A DNA stretch of 64,000 bases, taken from positions 124,001 to 188,000 of the forward strand of contig NZ_JRMP02000004.1 of NCBI RefSeq assembly GCF_000762875.2. Direction: 5' to 3'. Under the pieces are notes generated by a model that was given only the letters and a program-made list of their open reading frames with translations, had not been told where the DNA came from and ran no database searches. Made by a program: the position numbers and the translations under genes. The stretch comes from Helicobacter saguini. GTDB taxonomy: Bacteria; Campylobacterota; Campylobacteria; Campylobacterales; Helicobacteraceae. Shown here piece by piece: positions 1-8,972 of this stretch (its first letter is position 1; each line of letters starts with the position of its first letter).

Positions 1-832
1 GTGTCCAGCCGCTATTATCCGCAGTATTGACATCCGCGCCACTTGTTTGCCTTTTGCCATCAATTAGAATTAGCGTATATTTCCCCTCTAAACCGCGAAT
101 GTTGATATTTAGCCCACCAGTCTTTCCTTGCTTATCCCCTTGCAAATCGATACCGGGAATATCTACTAAGGCTTCGGCTAAGTCGCGGTGTGGGCGATTT
201 TCTAGCTCTTCGCCTGTAATCACCGTGATACTAGCAGGAGCATCTTTAAGTAGCTGCTCAGTTCCCTTAGCGGTAACGGCTACTTTTTCAAGATTGTAGG
301 TTTTTATATTGCTTGTGTTTATTGTGTCATTGCTCTGCGTTGTTTCATTGTTAGATTCTGTGTTAGTGTTATTTGCGTTAGAATCTTCGTTATCTGCATT
401 ATCCGCAAGTAGTAAAATCTTAGAATCTTGTTTGTTATTTAAGCTTAAGATTATAGAATCTTGCGGGTTAGATTCTATATTTGTTGCGTCATTGCGAGTG
501 TTAGCGAAGCAATCCACACCTTGACAATTTTTAGAATCTTCTTTTTCATTCAAGGCTAAATTTATAGAATCTTTGTTTTTAGATTCTATATTTGTGTAAA
601 TTTGTTTAGAATCTCGCAAGTTAAATTCTATGTTTTTATCATTCAAAGCCAACATTAAGTTTTTAGAATTGATATTATTTTGGGAATCTAGACTGCTAGA
701 CTCCCTAGCTGCTTTGGGGATAGGCTTACCCCCCCCCCCCCCGTTTGTAAGAGTGTTTGCAAACACAGGAGTAACATTCAAAATACTAGCCACACTAAAA
801 GAAACAAAAAGCCCAAAACTACTAAATTTCAT
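1..832 (-). CDS. TonB-dependent outer-membrane receptor, N-terminal part (runs off left edge), phase-variable
   Basis: Read on the minus strand from ATG 832 with AAGGAG upstream; the frame is open to base 1, so the gene is partial. Residues 1-25 form a signal peptide ending VFA. Immediately after it come five glycines encoded by a 14-G tract (729-742), then a linker to about residue 178 full of Asp-Ser/Glu-Ser repeats (IESN, NKDSI, KQDSK). A TonB-box-like KVAVTAKG and a classical plug domain follow (ITVITGEELENRP, DIPGIDLQG, NINIRGLEGKYTLILIDG). By family it imports an iron chelate or other metal complex across the outer membrane using TonB; the substrate cannot be read from the plug. With 14 G the frame is intact (ON). 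The repeat-rich linker is not typical of the family. Confidence 0.9.
   Translation of the reverse strand, partial: MKFSSFGLFVSFSVASILNVTPVFANTLTNGGGGGKPIPKAARESSSLDSQNNINSKNLMLALNDKNIEFNLRDSKQIYTNIESKNKDSINLALNEKEDSKNCQGVDCFANTRNDATNIESNPQDSIILSLNNKQDSKILLLADNADNEDSNANNTNTESNNETTQSNDTINTSNIKTYNLEKVAVTAKGTEQLLKDAPASITVITGEELENRPHRDLAEALVDIPGIDLQGDKQGKTGGLNINIRGLEGKYTLILIDGKRQTSGADVNTADNSGWT
454..477 (-). repeat. 24-bp dyad (TAGAATCT-N8-AGATTCTA) in TonB receptor linker
   Basis: Two AGAWTCT words face each other around an 8-bp spacer that reads AACCCGCA on the coding strand; encoded peptide IESNPQDSI. The same 24-bp arrangement occurs at 607-630, 10061-10084, 16246-16269, 21972-21995, 30634-30657 and 55400-55423. 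Confidence 0.85.
488..518. repeat. REP-like element, GTCATTGCGAG...GCGAAGCAATCCAC family
   Basis: A GC-rich segment begins GTCATTGCGAG and ends AGCGAAGCAATCCAC, unlike the surrounding AT-rich DNA. It is read in frame by the TonB receptor as VDCFANTRND. A second member lies at 11547-11589 inside ssuB. Confidence 0.7.
607..630 (-). repeat. 24-bp dyad in TonB receptor linker (one mismatch in an arm)
   Basis: Same arrangement as at 454-477; one arm reads AAATTCTA instead of AGATTCTA. It encodes IEFNLRDSK in the receptor linker. Confidence 0.75.
729..742 (-). repeat. 14-base G tract (minus strand) in TonB receptor, putative slipped-strand switch
   Basis: Fourteen consecutive C on the plus strand, read as G on the coding strand, encode Gly31-35 just behind the signal peptide. 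Gain or loss of one G would shift the frame before the plug domain. The present length keeps the frame open. Confidence 0.9.
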
Positions 833-1251
833 AACTATCTCCTTATATAAATTATAGAATCTAGACTTTATTATTTAATATCACAAAATAAGAACAGACT
901 TTATAAGATATTAAATTCTAAGAATCTAAATCATTTATAAATTTTTGTAGAATTATAAATATTTTTTCACACAAACACAAGAAAATTTCAAAAAAATGTA
1001 AAATTTTTATCAACAAGATTACAAAAAGTAACATTAATATAATCTAAATTCTAATTTTTAGTTCATACCTAGAATATTATTATCTTAAGATTTTTTAGTA
1101 TTAGTTTGTAATATTTGATATAATTTTCAGTTAAGATTTTTTGCTAAATAAAGTAAAATGCAAAAAATATTTTTATCATAAGCTTGTTAAATATCATTCT
1201 AGTATATTTAGCTATTGATATAAAATTTAACACTTCCACAAAAGGACATAT
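833..1251. promoter_or_regulatory. Divergent intergenic region between TonB receptor and MoxR operon
   Basis: About 420 bases of very AT-rich DNA without a credible gene. TATAAT hexamers fit the leftward receptor (851-856 read on the minus strand) and the rightward MoxR operon (1038-1043 and 1119-1124). TTACAAAAAGTAACATT at 1019-1035 recurs at 53527-53543. I see no clear Fur box. The promoter assignments are guesses from hexamers only. Confidence 0.4.
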
Positions 1252-3117
1252 ATGCAAAATCTTACAACAACTTATAAAAACAGGATAAAAAAACTACAAA
1301 AGATTCTAAGTGATGATTTGCTTGAGAAAGATACTGCGATTAGTCTTAGTTTGCTTTGCTTGCTGGCTGGGAAAAGTATTTTTCTTTTTGGACCGCCTGG
1401 GACGGCAAAAAGCCTTGTGGCTAGGCGAGTGTCAAGCGCGTTTAAAAGTAATAAATTTTTTGATTATTTAATGAATCGCTTTAGCACACCTGAGGAAATC
1501 TTTGGTCCTTTGAGTTTGGAGAACCTTAGAAAAGATAAGCTAGTGCGTAATACTGAAGGGTTTCTGCCGAGCGCTGATTTTGCGTTTTTAGATGAGATTT
1601 GGAAAAGTTCTCCTGCGATTTTAAACGCACTCCTTGCCATTATTAATGAGAAAAAGTTTCGTAATATCCTTGCTAGTGATAGTGAGCTTAATTCGCAAAA
1701 TAAAACTCAAAATGAGCTTGATAAAGTCCCGCTAAAAGGCTTAATTGCCGCAAGTAACGAGCTACCCGCTAAAGGGCAAAGTTTAGAGGCACTCTATGAT
1801 AGATTTATCATTCGCCTTGTTGTGCCACGCATAGAATCTAAAAATAACTTTGAAAAGCTCCTAAACACACGCAATGTGCGAGATTTCATTGAGATTGATG
1901 AAAGCCTAAAATTTAGCAATGATGAGCTAGATTCTATAAAAAAGGCGGCAAATAATGTTGAAATTAGCAAGGAAGCGATGAATGTGCTAAAGCGATTTAA
2001 AGAACGTTTAGAATCTTATAACGCCGCTGCAGTCAAGGGAAATGCCGAGACTATCGATGTAAGTGAAAGGCGTTGGGTAAATATTATGGAGCTTTTGCGT
2101 GTGGCAGCGGTTTTGAATGATAGAAGCGAGATTGAGATTAGCGATTTGAGCCTTTTAAAGCACTGCCTGTGGGATAAGCAGGAGCAAAGAGAGGCTATTT
2201 CTAAGCTACTTAGTGAATCTATAAAGGATTTTAGCCCTGTGGCGAATGTGGAAAATGCTGATTTTGATAATCTTAAAAATGAGATAGAATCTGCGTTAAA
2301 TCCTAATTATGATGGCGTGGTAAATGTCGGTGGGAATAGCTTTATAGCACAAAAACTCCAAATTGAAAAGCAAGATGGCAGCCCGGGTGCGAGCTTTGAA
2401 ATCGGTATAAATATGAAACATATAAATGATAATAAAGAGCATAATGCCTACATTTATGATAAAAGCACAAATAGTTTTAATGAAAATGATGCTATTTCTT
2501 ATAAAGTGAATAATGATATTTGCGAGATTTATGTCAAAAAGTGGCTTAGATTCTATCAGCGTTTGGATGTGAATGCTTTGGAGAGAAAAAATGGCGAAAA
2601 TATGCTATTAGAAGGCAAGTATGAGCTGCCAAAAAAGAATGCAAACGCCGCGATTTTAACGCCAAAAATAAAAGAAATTTATATGAAAGAATGCCACGAA
2701 TTGCAAGAAAAATTAAGCAAAGATTTAGAATCTATCACGCAGTTGCAGGAAAATTTCACGCAAAAATATGAAAATATTTTCTTAGATTCTAAAGATTATG
2801 AGATATTTTTTGATGGGCTAAATGCGGCGAAATCTAATATCGCTCAAAAGCTAATTGATGTTAAACGTTTAGAATCTGAGCTGAAAGATTCTAAGGCAAA
2901 TTTTAGCAATATGAGTTCAACTAACACAAGTCCTAAAACAACCACCAAAAAAGATTCTAACATTGATATAAGCAAAATCATAACGCAGGTTTTGCAAGAT
3001 TCTAAGAGCAAGGATATGGGCGAAATAATGCAGGATTTAATCAAGCAATATGGGCACATCGGCATTGATAAACTTATGGAAATCTTGCTTGATTCTAAAA
3101 GTAAAGCTAAAGCTTAA
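1252..3117 (+). CDS. MoxR-family AAA+ ATPase (RavA-like)
   Basis: Start ATG follows AAAAGGACATAT. Walker A is GPPGTAKS (47-54), Walker B FAFLDE (110-115), sensor-1 asparagine in AASNELP (169) and an arginine finger in LYDRF (184). The MoxR hallmark region FSTPEEIFGPLSLENL follows Walker A. The C-terminal half (about 330-621) is poorly conserved, partly coiled-coil and contains several Asp-Ser-Lys words. MoxR ATPases act as chaperone-like remodelling factors paired with a VWA protein. The next gene, 9 bases on, encodes that partner, so the two probably form one operon and complex. At 621 residues it resembles RavA rather than the 330-residue MoxR proteins. Cytoplasmic. Confidence 0.88.
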   Translation: MQNLTTTYKNRIKKLQKILSDDLLEKDTAISLSLLCLLAGKSIFLFGPPGTAKSLVARRVSSAFKSNKFFDYLMNRFSTPEEIFGPLSLENLRKDKLVRNTEGFLPSADFAFLDEIWKSSPAILNALLAIINEKKFRNILASDSELNSQNKTQNELDKVPLKGLIAASNELPAKGQSLEALYDRFIIRLVVPRIESKNNFEKLLNTRNVRDFIEIDESLKFSNDELDSIKKAANNVEISKEAMNVLKRFKERLESYNAAAVKGNAETIDVSERRWVNIMELLRVAAVLNDRSEIEISDLSLLKHCLWDKQEQREAISKLLSESIKDFSPVANVENADFDNLKNEIESALNPNYDGVVNVGGNSFIAQKLQIEKQDGSPGASFEIGINMKHINDNKEHNAYIYDKSTNSFNENDAISYKVNNDICEIYVKKWLRFYQRLDVNALERKNGENMLLEGKYELPKKNANAAILTPKIKEIYMKECHELQEKLSKDLESITQLQENFTQKYENIFLDSKDYEIFFDGLNAAKSNIAQKLIDVKRLESELKDSKANFSNMSSTNTSPKTTTKKDSNIDISKIITQVLQDSKSKDMGEIMQDLIKQYGHIGIDKLMEILLDSKSKAKA

Positions 3118-3126
3118 AGGCTAAAA

Positions 3127-4770
3127 ATGGATGCAAAAAAGCTAGCAGATTCTATAAATTATGACTTAGAAAAGGATAATTTGGATATTAAAAATGCCCT
3201 TGATTCTAACATTAAAAAATATGAAAATGATATAGAATCTATGCTAAAAGATAATCCCTTAGCAAGCGAGCAAAAGGCGATATACACACAAAAGCTAAAC
3301 TATAAACATATAGAATCTAGCCCAGAAATTCTAAAAGATTTACTGCTTGAAATTAAAAAATTTGATAATAAATTTAATACAAAATTTTATATAAATGAAA
3401 TAGATTCCATAGAATCTAAGCAAGATTCTAAAATCCCGCAAATCCCGCAAAATCCACAAGATTCTAAAAATATAGAATCTAAGCAAGAAACCCTAAAAGA
3501 ACTCCACAAAAATATCCTAAATGAATGGGAAAAAAGCTACCAAAATCGCCTAAAAGCCTTGCAAGAAAAAAAAGCAGATTCTATAAAACAAGAAATGATA
3601 AAACGATTGAAAGAGTGGCTAAAAGCCCTACAGCAAACGCAAAATTTATTTAATCAAATGGGGGAAATGGGCGAGATTTTTAAAAAAAGCACACTAGATT
3701 CTATTAAAGATGCAATGGCAAGTGGCAAAAGTGTGGAAGATAGCGAATTAGACAAGCTAATAAATAACCTAAATCAACTAGGCAAGGGCACAGATAGAGC
3801 GACAGGAAAGCTGCATAAAAAAATGCGAACTTTCGAGCATTTTATGAAACTTTTGCAAAAAGATTCTATAAAAAAGCTGTGTGAAATGCTAGGCAAACTG
3901 CAAAAGGCACACAAAAAAAACGAGTTAGAATCTTTTAGTAAAAGCGAAACTTACAACATCAAAACGCCCACGCCTTATGCCAAAGAAGAAATCATCGGCG
4001 TTACGCTTGGCAGGGACTTGGAGAATGTGCTGCCTTTTGAATATGCCCTGCTTAAAGATAGCGAGTTTAGCATACTTTTTGATATGAAATTCGCTGAAAA
4101 TCGGCTATTTTGCTTTCAAAAGCAAGGCTACATTGATGAGATTCTAACGCGTGAAATAGCGCAGCAGCGGGAAAAAGAAGTCGAGGATAAAAAGGGTCCT
4201 GTGATTTTATGCGTGGATACGAGCGGGAGTATGAGCGGTGAGCCAGAGACTATCGCAAAAGCCGTGAGCCTATTTATCGCAAAAATGGCGATGGAGCAAA
4301 AGCGTGCGTGCTATTTGATAAATTTTAGCACGGATATTAAAACGCTTGATTTATCCGCGCCAGCCGGGCTTTTTAGCCTTATAGAATTTTTGGAACTTAG
4401 CTTTGATGGTGGGACAGATTCTATTCCTGCGTTAAAGGAAGCCCTTAGAAAATGTGAAGATTCTAAGTATCAAAAGGCGGATATTTTGATGATTAGCGAT
4501 TTTGTTTTTGATAGCACAAATGAGCGTGAACTGCGTGTGTTACGCTCTCAATTAGATAAAAATAAGGAGCGTGAAAATAAGCTACACGCCCTTTATGTCG
4601 GCGATTTTAAGGCACGTGATTTATCGCGTAATGGCAAGATTTTTGATAATGAATTGATTTATAATCCATATACAAAAAGCGTGATACAACCAAATAAAGA
4701 TTCTAATGAAAATTATTATGGTATCGATAATATTGCAAATTTTATAAAAAATCTTAAGGATATATTTTAA
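3127..4770 (+). CDS. VWA-domain protein, partner of MoxR ATPase (ViaA-like)
   Basis: A 547-residue soluble protein, 9 bases after the MoxR gene. The N-terminal two thirds are helical and charged, with inserts such as SIESKQDSK and NPQDSKNIESKQ near residues 95-120. The VWA domain occupies about 355-530 with an intact MIDAS: DTSGSMSG (D364-x-S366-x-S368), GGTDS and ISDF. The layout (helical N-terminus, VWA at the C-terminus, coupled to a RavA-like ATPase) matches ViaA. Its target in this organism cannot be told from sequence. It converges on rnhB with only 3 bases between the genes. Confidence 0.85.
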   Translation: MDAKKLADSINYDLEKDNLDIKNALDSNIKKYENDIESMLKDNPLASEQKAIYTQKLNYKHIESSPEILKDLLLEIKKFDNKFNTKFYINEIDSIESKQDSKIPQIPQNPQDSKNIESKQETLKELHKNILNEWEKSYQNRLKALQEKKADSIKQEMIKRLKEWLKALQQTQNLFNQMGEMGEIFKKSTLDSIKDAMASGKSVEDSELDKLINNLNQLGKGTDRATGKLHKKMRTFEHFMKLLQKDSIKKLCEMLGKLQKAHKKNELESFSKSETYNIKTPTPYAKEEIIGVTLGRDLENVLPFEYALLKDSEFSILFDMKFAENRLFCFQKQGYIDEILTREIAQQREKEVEDKKGPVILCVDTSGSMSGEPETIAKAVSLFIAKMAMEQKRACYLINFSTDIKTLDLSAPAGLFSLIEFLELSFDGGTDSIPALKEALRKCEDSKYQKADILMISDFVFDSTNERELRVLRSQLDKNKERENKLHALYVGDFKARDLSRNGKIFDNELIYNPYTKSVIQPNKDSNENYYGIDNIANFIKNLKDIF

Positions 4771-4773
4771 AAT

Positions 4774-5355
4774 CTATAAAGATTCTAAGCTTTTTATATG
4801 ATAGCTTTTACGATGTATCTCACATAAACCATATTGTTTTATAGAATCTATGTGACTTTTTGTAAGATAACCCTTATTTTTTTTAAAATCATATTGTGGA
4901 TAAATTTTATCAAATTCAATCATTTCAGTATCTTTTTGGCATTTAGCAAGAATAGAGGCGGCTGCAATTAATACATTTTTACTATCTCCTTTAATCAATG
5001 TATCAATACCACCAACACCAAAATTTGTATTGCCATCAAAAATTATTTTTTGTGAATTATGTGTTTGTGCGAATTCTCGTAATGCTATCAAGGCATTTTT
5101 TAGGCATGTACTTAAACCTTTAGAATCAATTTCATTTGAATTAAAACTTAAAGTAAGATAAAATCCATTATTAGATTCTAAAAAATCAATAATTTTAGTA
5201 GATAAAACATTACGATTTTCATAACTTAACTTTTTACTATCTTTTATTCCCAAATTCTTAAAAGAACACAAAAACTTGGAATCTAAAACAACACCACTTA
5301 TAAAAAGTGACCCTGCAATGCAACCTCGTCCAGCTTCATCAATACCACAATACAT
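4774..5355 (-). CDS. rnhB: Ribonuclease HII
   Basis: 193 residues, usual length. GIDEAGRG (4-11) carries the first catalytic Asp-Glu pair, and later metal-binding acidic residues lie in FDGN and around LAKCQKDTEM. It removes ribonucleotides from DNA and RNA primers in the cytoplasm. The gene follows tkt on the same strand with a 22-base gap. Only light contamination by the AGAWTCT word, for example SLESL at the C-terminus. Confidence 0.93.
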   Translation of the reverse strand: MYCGIDEAGRGCIAGSLFISGVVLDSKFLCSFKNLGIKDSKKLSYENRNVLSTKIIDFLESNNGFYLTLSFNSNEIDSKGLSTCLKNALIALREFAQTHNSQKIIFDGNTNFGVGGIDTLIKGDSKNVLIAAASILAKCQKDTEMIEFDKIYPQYDFKKNKGYLTKSHIDSIKQYGLCEIHRKSYHIKSLESL

Positions 5356-5377
5356 TATTTTTATAACTTTATAGAAT

Positions 5378-7681
5378 CTACCCTAGCATTTCAAGCACTA
5401 AAAAGATTATGCCCTCGATGCTAAAGCCGTATTTCTTAAATAGTAAGTCGCCCTTACCACTTGCTCCAAAGCCCTCCATCCCCAAAACGTCATCGCAGAT
5501 TCTAAACAATTCTAAGCCGCGAGACGCTTCAATTCCTAGCACTTTAGAATCTTTAAAGACTTCCCTTTTATACTCGCTATCTTGCAGGCTAAATAGCTCA
5601 AAGCAAGGCAGGGACACAACTTGCGTAGAAATACCTTTGCTAAATTTTTTCGCGCGTTTCAAAACATCAGTTAGGATAGAATCAATCTCGCTTGGTCGCA
5701 CCTTAGATTCAAAATGTAGCGCGTTTTTGCGTTTGGTAAAATCAATGATTTTCTGCTCTAATAGGGCTTTTAAGTCGCTATTTTTTAGAAACTCGGCGAT
5801 GTTACTAGATTCTAAAATCTCTTGGGTTTTTATAGCAAGACTAACCTCGCTACCACTTGCAAGGAGCGTAATTTGCGGATTTTCACCCGCTAGAATCGAG
5901 CTAGAAATCACATATCCGCCCCGCCCAACACTCTCACGTGTAATTGCACTAGATTCTATCAGCGGCAGATTTTGGCGACTTAGGATAAAACTTTGCGGTA
6001 AATTTATATCAAGGGCATTTTGCCACGCGCACACATTTTCATTTGCGTCAGCCACGCGCCAGTTTAGCAGATTTGGCATAGCCCTTAGGTGACTTAGCTG
6101 CTCTATCGGTTCGTGCGTTGCGCCATCTTCGCCCACGCCGATAGAATCATGCGTAAAAATGTAAAAAACCTGCGACTTCATAAGCGCGGCGATGCGAATG
6201 CTAGGGGCAAGATAATCGCTAAAGACAAAAAATGTCGCGCAAAATGGCGTAAAGATTCCATAATTTGCAAAGGCGTTACTTATCGCGCCCATCGCATGTT
6301 CGCGGATACCAAAGTGCATATTTACGCCTTGTGGAAAATCTTTAGAATCTTTAATCGCCGTGTTATTACTTGGGGCTAAATCCGCGCTCCCACCGATAAA
6401 ACTCGCATTAAATTTCGCAATCGCATTTAAAATCTTGCCATTACTAGCCCTTGTGGCAATGGCGTTTTTAGAATCTAGCTTTGTAACCTTAGCATTTTGC
6501 AAACTCACAGGGTCGCTAAAGTGCGGAAAAATCACATTGCTAAACTCTTTCAGCCGCATAATTTCTAGCAAATCACTCGCCTTAATGCAATCTTTTATCT
6601 CGCCTTTTAGATAACTCGGCGACAAGTTGCTATTTTTAGCGATTTTATGCTTATTTTGGCTTTTATCCTTTTGGCTTAAAATATGCGCGATATTTATAGA
6701 ATCTAAATGCACGCCATTTTGCTCTAAATCTTTAGAATCTAAATTTGTAGATTCTAATTCGCAACGCCACTTAGAAAATGCGTCATCACCGCGTTTGCTA
6801 GATTCTGTAAAGTGATTTTTTAACTCATTTGAAATAAAGAATTTTTTAGAATCTAAGCCTAGATTTTTTTTAGTTTGTGTGATTATTTCTTCACCCAAAG
6901 GTGCGCCATGCGTTGTGTGGCTACCTTCAACCTTATGTGCGTTTTTGGCTATTTTTGTGTATGCGATAATTAGCACAGGCTTTTTGCTCTTTTTAGATTC
7001 TAAAAAAGCGTTATTTATCTGCTCGTAATCATGCCCATCAATCTCGATTACAGCGAAATTTTGCGCCTCAAAACGCCCTCGCACATTCTCACTAAAAGCA
7101 AGGCTAACATCGCCCTCAATGCTAATATTATTGCAATCATAAATAATGACAAGATTATCAAGGCTGTGATGTCCAGCAAGGCTACAAGCCTCATAGCTAA
7201 TGCCCTCCTCTAAGTCGCCATCGCCGCAAAAGCAATACACTTTGTGATTTATGATTTTACGCGTGAAAATGTGTGCGGCTCTTTTGCTCGCTAATGCAAA
7301 GCCAACTGCGTTTGCAATGCCCTGCCCTAGCGGTCCTGTGGTGATTTCTACGCCGTGCGTGTGGCGATATTCAGGGTGACCTGGCGTTTTAGAATCTAGT
7401 TTGCGAAAGTCTTTTAAATCATTGAGTGATACTTGAAAGCCCCATAAATGCAGGAGTGAATAAAGCAGCGCACTAACATGACCGCCACTAAATACGAGTC
7501 TGTCGCGGTTTATCCACTCGCTCTCTTTTGGCGTGATGGTGATATGCTCTGCTAGCATTATAGCGATGTCAGCCAAGCCCATCGGTGCGCCTGGATGCCC
7601 GCTATTAGCCTCTTGCACCATATCAGCGCATAACATCCGCAGTTCATTTGCTATTTTTTGGTAGTTTGTTTTTTTATCCAT
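5378..7681 (-). CDS. tkt: Transketolase (enlarged by repeat inserts)
   Basis: Thiamine-diphosphate enzyme of the non-oxidative pentose phosphate pathway. The N-terminus carries NSGHPGAPMGLADIA, the TPP site is CGDGDLEEGIS...NN and the pyrimidine domain has FGIREHAMGAI. At 767 residues it is about 100 longer than usual. The excess sits in two places: about residues 285-370 (SKDLEQNGVHLDSIN and neighbours, between the TPP and pyrimidine domains) and a smaller patch before the C-terminal domain. Both are rich in Asp-Ser-Lys words from AGATTCTA, and catalytic motifs are untouched, so activity is likely retained. Confidence 0.93.
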   Translation of the reverse strand: MDKKTNYQKIANELRMLCADMVQEANSGHPGAPMGLADIAIMLAEHITITPKESEWINRDRLVFSGGHVSALLYSLLHLWGFQVSLNDLKDFRKLDSKTPGHPEYRHTHGVEITTGPLGQGIANAVGFALASKRAAHIFTRKIINHKVYCFCGDGDLEEGISYEACSLAGHHSLDNLVIIYDCNNISIEGDVSLAFSENVRGRFEAQNFAVIEIDGHDYEQINNAFLESKKSKKPVLIIAYTKIAKNAHKVEGSHTTHGAPLGEEIITQTKKNLGLDSKKFFISNELKNHFTESSKRGDDAFSKWRCELESTNLDSKDLEQNGVHLDSINIAHILSQKDKSQNKHKIAKNSNLSPSYLKGEIKDCIKASDLLEIMRLKEFSNVIFPHFSDPVSLQNAKVTKLDSKNAIATRASNGKILNAIAKFNASFIGGSADLAPSNNTAIKDSKDFPQGVNMHFGIREHAMGAISNAFANYGIFTPFCATFFVFSDYLAPSIRIAALMKSQVFYIFTHDSIGVGEDGATHEPIEQLSHLRAMPNLLNWRVADANENVCAWQNALDINLPQSFILSRQNLPLIESSAITRESVGRGGYVISSSILAGENPQITLLASGSEVSLAIKTQEILESSNIAEFLKNSDLKALLEQKIIDFTKRKNALHFESKVRPSEIDSILTDVLKRAKKFSKGISTQVVSLPCFELFSLQDSEYKREVFKDSKVLGIEASRGLELFRICDDVLGMEGFGASGKGDLLFKKYGFSIEGIIFLVLEMLG

Positions 7682-7712
7682 TGTTTTACCTTTGGGGGTT
7701 AGCTAGATTCAA

Positions 7713-7758
7713 AAAGTTATTTTACTAAAATAGTTTTAAAAATGTGAAAAATAACTTT
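7713..7758 (-). terminator. Possible weak terminator between ssuD and tkt
   Basis: An 11-bp inverted repeat (AAAGTTATTTT at 7713-7723 and its complement at 7748-7758) is followed by five T on the minus strand. The stem is almost all A-T, so efficiency is doubtful. Confidence 0.3.
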
Positions 7759-7776
7759 ATGATTTTAATTTTTACC

Positions 7777-8904
7777 TTACCAATTGCGATTCGCGATGCA
7801 GTCGAATGTTGTGCCGATTTTGCGCGTTTTTACCACGTGGCGTTTGTGTTTTATATGTGGCATGATGAGTTCGCCCACATAGTAGGTTTCCTCTAAATGC
7901 GGATAGCCAGAAAGCACAAATGTATCAATGCCGATGTCAATGTATTCTTGCATTAGCCGCAGCACATTTTCCACATTGCCTACTAATGCCGTCCCAGCAC
8001 CCCCACGCACTAAGCCCACTCCAGCCCAAAGATTTGGATAGATTTCCAAGCTTCCATTTTTACGCGCCTGCTTTTGCAGCTCTAGCATTCGCGCCTGCCC
8101 TATAGAATCATAAGTCGCCAAGTCCTTTTGCGCCTGCTCTACCACGCTAGAATCTAGCTTAGAAATAAGCCGATTTGCCACTTCCCACGCCTCAGCCTCA
8201 CTCTCACGCACGATAATATGCACCCGCAACCCAAAAGTTACCTCACGTCCGTGCTTCTTAGCCTCCGCTTTCACAGATTCTATCTTTTCTTTTAGCATAA
8301 AAGGCGGCTCACCCCAGCTTAGATATTTATCGACATATTTGCCCGCTAGCTCGTGTGCGATGGGGCTACTACCACCAAAGAAAAGCGGCGGACGCGGCAC
8401 TTGCAGCGCTTCATGCAAAAGACGCGCATTTTCCACCTTGTAATATTTCCCATCAAAATTCACACTTTCACCTAGCATTAAGCGATTCCAAATATCCACA
8501 AACTCAAAGGCTTGTTTGTAACGCTCATCGTGGTTTAGCCAGATTCCATCACCGGCAAAATCATCGGCATCACCACCAGCGACAAGATTAAATAACACGC
8601 GACCATTACTTAGCAAATCAAGCGTAGCACCACTACGCGCTGACACCGTAGGCGAAATCACCCCGGGACGCAAAGCAACTAAGAATTTAAACTCCCTAGT
8701 AGCTGAAATTAGGGCTGAAGCGACCATATAAGAGTCCAAACAACTGCGACCTGTAGGGATTAACGCGCCCTCAAATCCATTGCTCTCCGCTGCAATCGCC
8801 ACTTGGCTTAGATAATTTAAGTCCAAACGCCTTGCACCATCGCTACTGCCCAAATATCGCCCATCGCCATAAGTGGGTAAAAACCAGAATAAACTTGCTT
8901 CCAT
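7777..8904 (-). CDS. ssuD: FMNH2-dependent alkanesulfonate monooxygenase
   Basis: Bacterial luciferase-like TIM barrel that splits alkanesulfonates to aldehyde and sulfite with FMNH2 and oxygen. SsuD signatures: [14 protein letters not shown] at the N-terminus, [23 protein letters not shown]. Two starts each have their own Shine-Dalgarno: ATG 8934 adds ten residues ([10 protein letters not shown]), ATG 8904 begins MEASLFWF and fits the family start, with AAAGGAG spaced normally. I chose 8904. It follows ssuB by 38-68 bases and is probably in one operon with ssuA-ssuB. Confidence 0.9.
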   Translation of the reverse strand: MEASLFWFLPTYGDGRYLGSSDGARRLDLNYLSQVAIAAESNGFEGALIPTGRSCLDSYMVASALISATREFKFLVALRPGVISPTVSARSGATLDLLSNGRVLFNLVAGGDADDFAGDGIWLNHDERYKQAFEFVDIWNRLMLGESVNFDGKYYKVENARLLHEALQVPRPPLFFGGSSPIAHELAGKYVDKYLSWGEPPFMLKEKIESVKAEAKKHGREVTFGLRVHIIVRESEAEAWEVANRLISKLDSSVVEQAQKDLATYDSIGQARMLELQKQARKNGSLEIYPNLWAGVGLVRGGAGTALVGNVENVLRLMQEYIDIGIDTFVLSGYPHLEETYYVGELIMPHIKHKRHVVKTRKIGTTFDCIANRNW

Positions 8905-8972
8905 TTTATCTCCTTTGTTGAAATTGAATGACATTTTTGCTCCTTTTTGCGTTGAAATTTGCCTTAGAATCT

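Noticed and set aside
2844-3065. Minus-strand frame inside the MoxR gene
   Set aside because: Overlaps coding sequence with strong RavA-like context and has no ribosome site or domain.
5409-7213. Plus-strand open frames opposite transketolase
   Set aside because: Shadow frames of tkt; the minus strand carries complete transketolase motifs.
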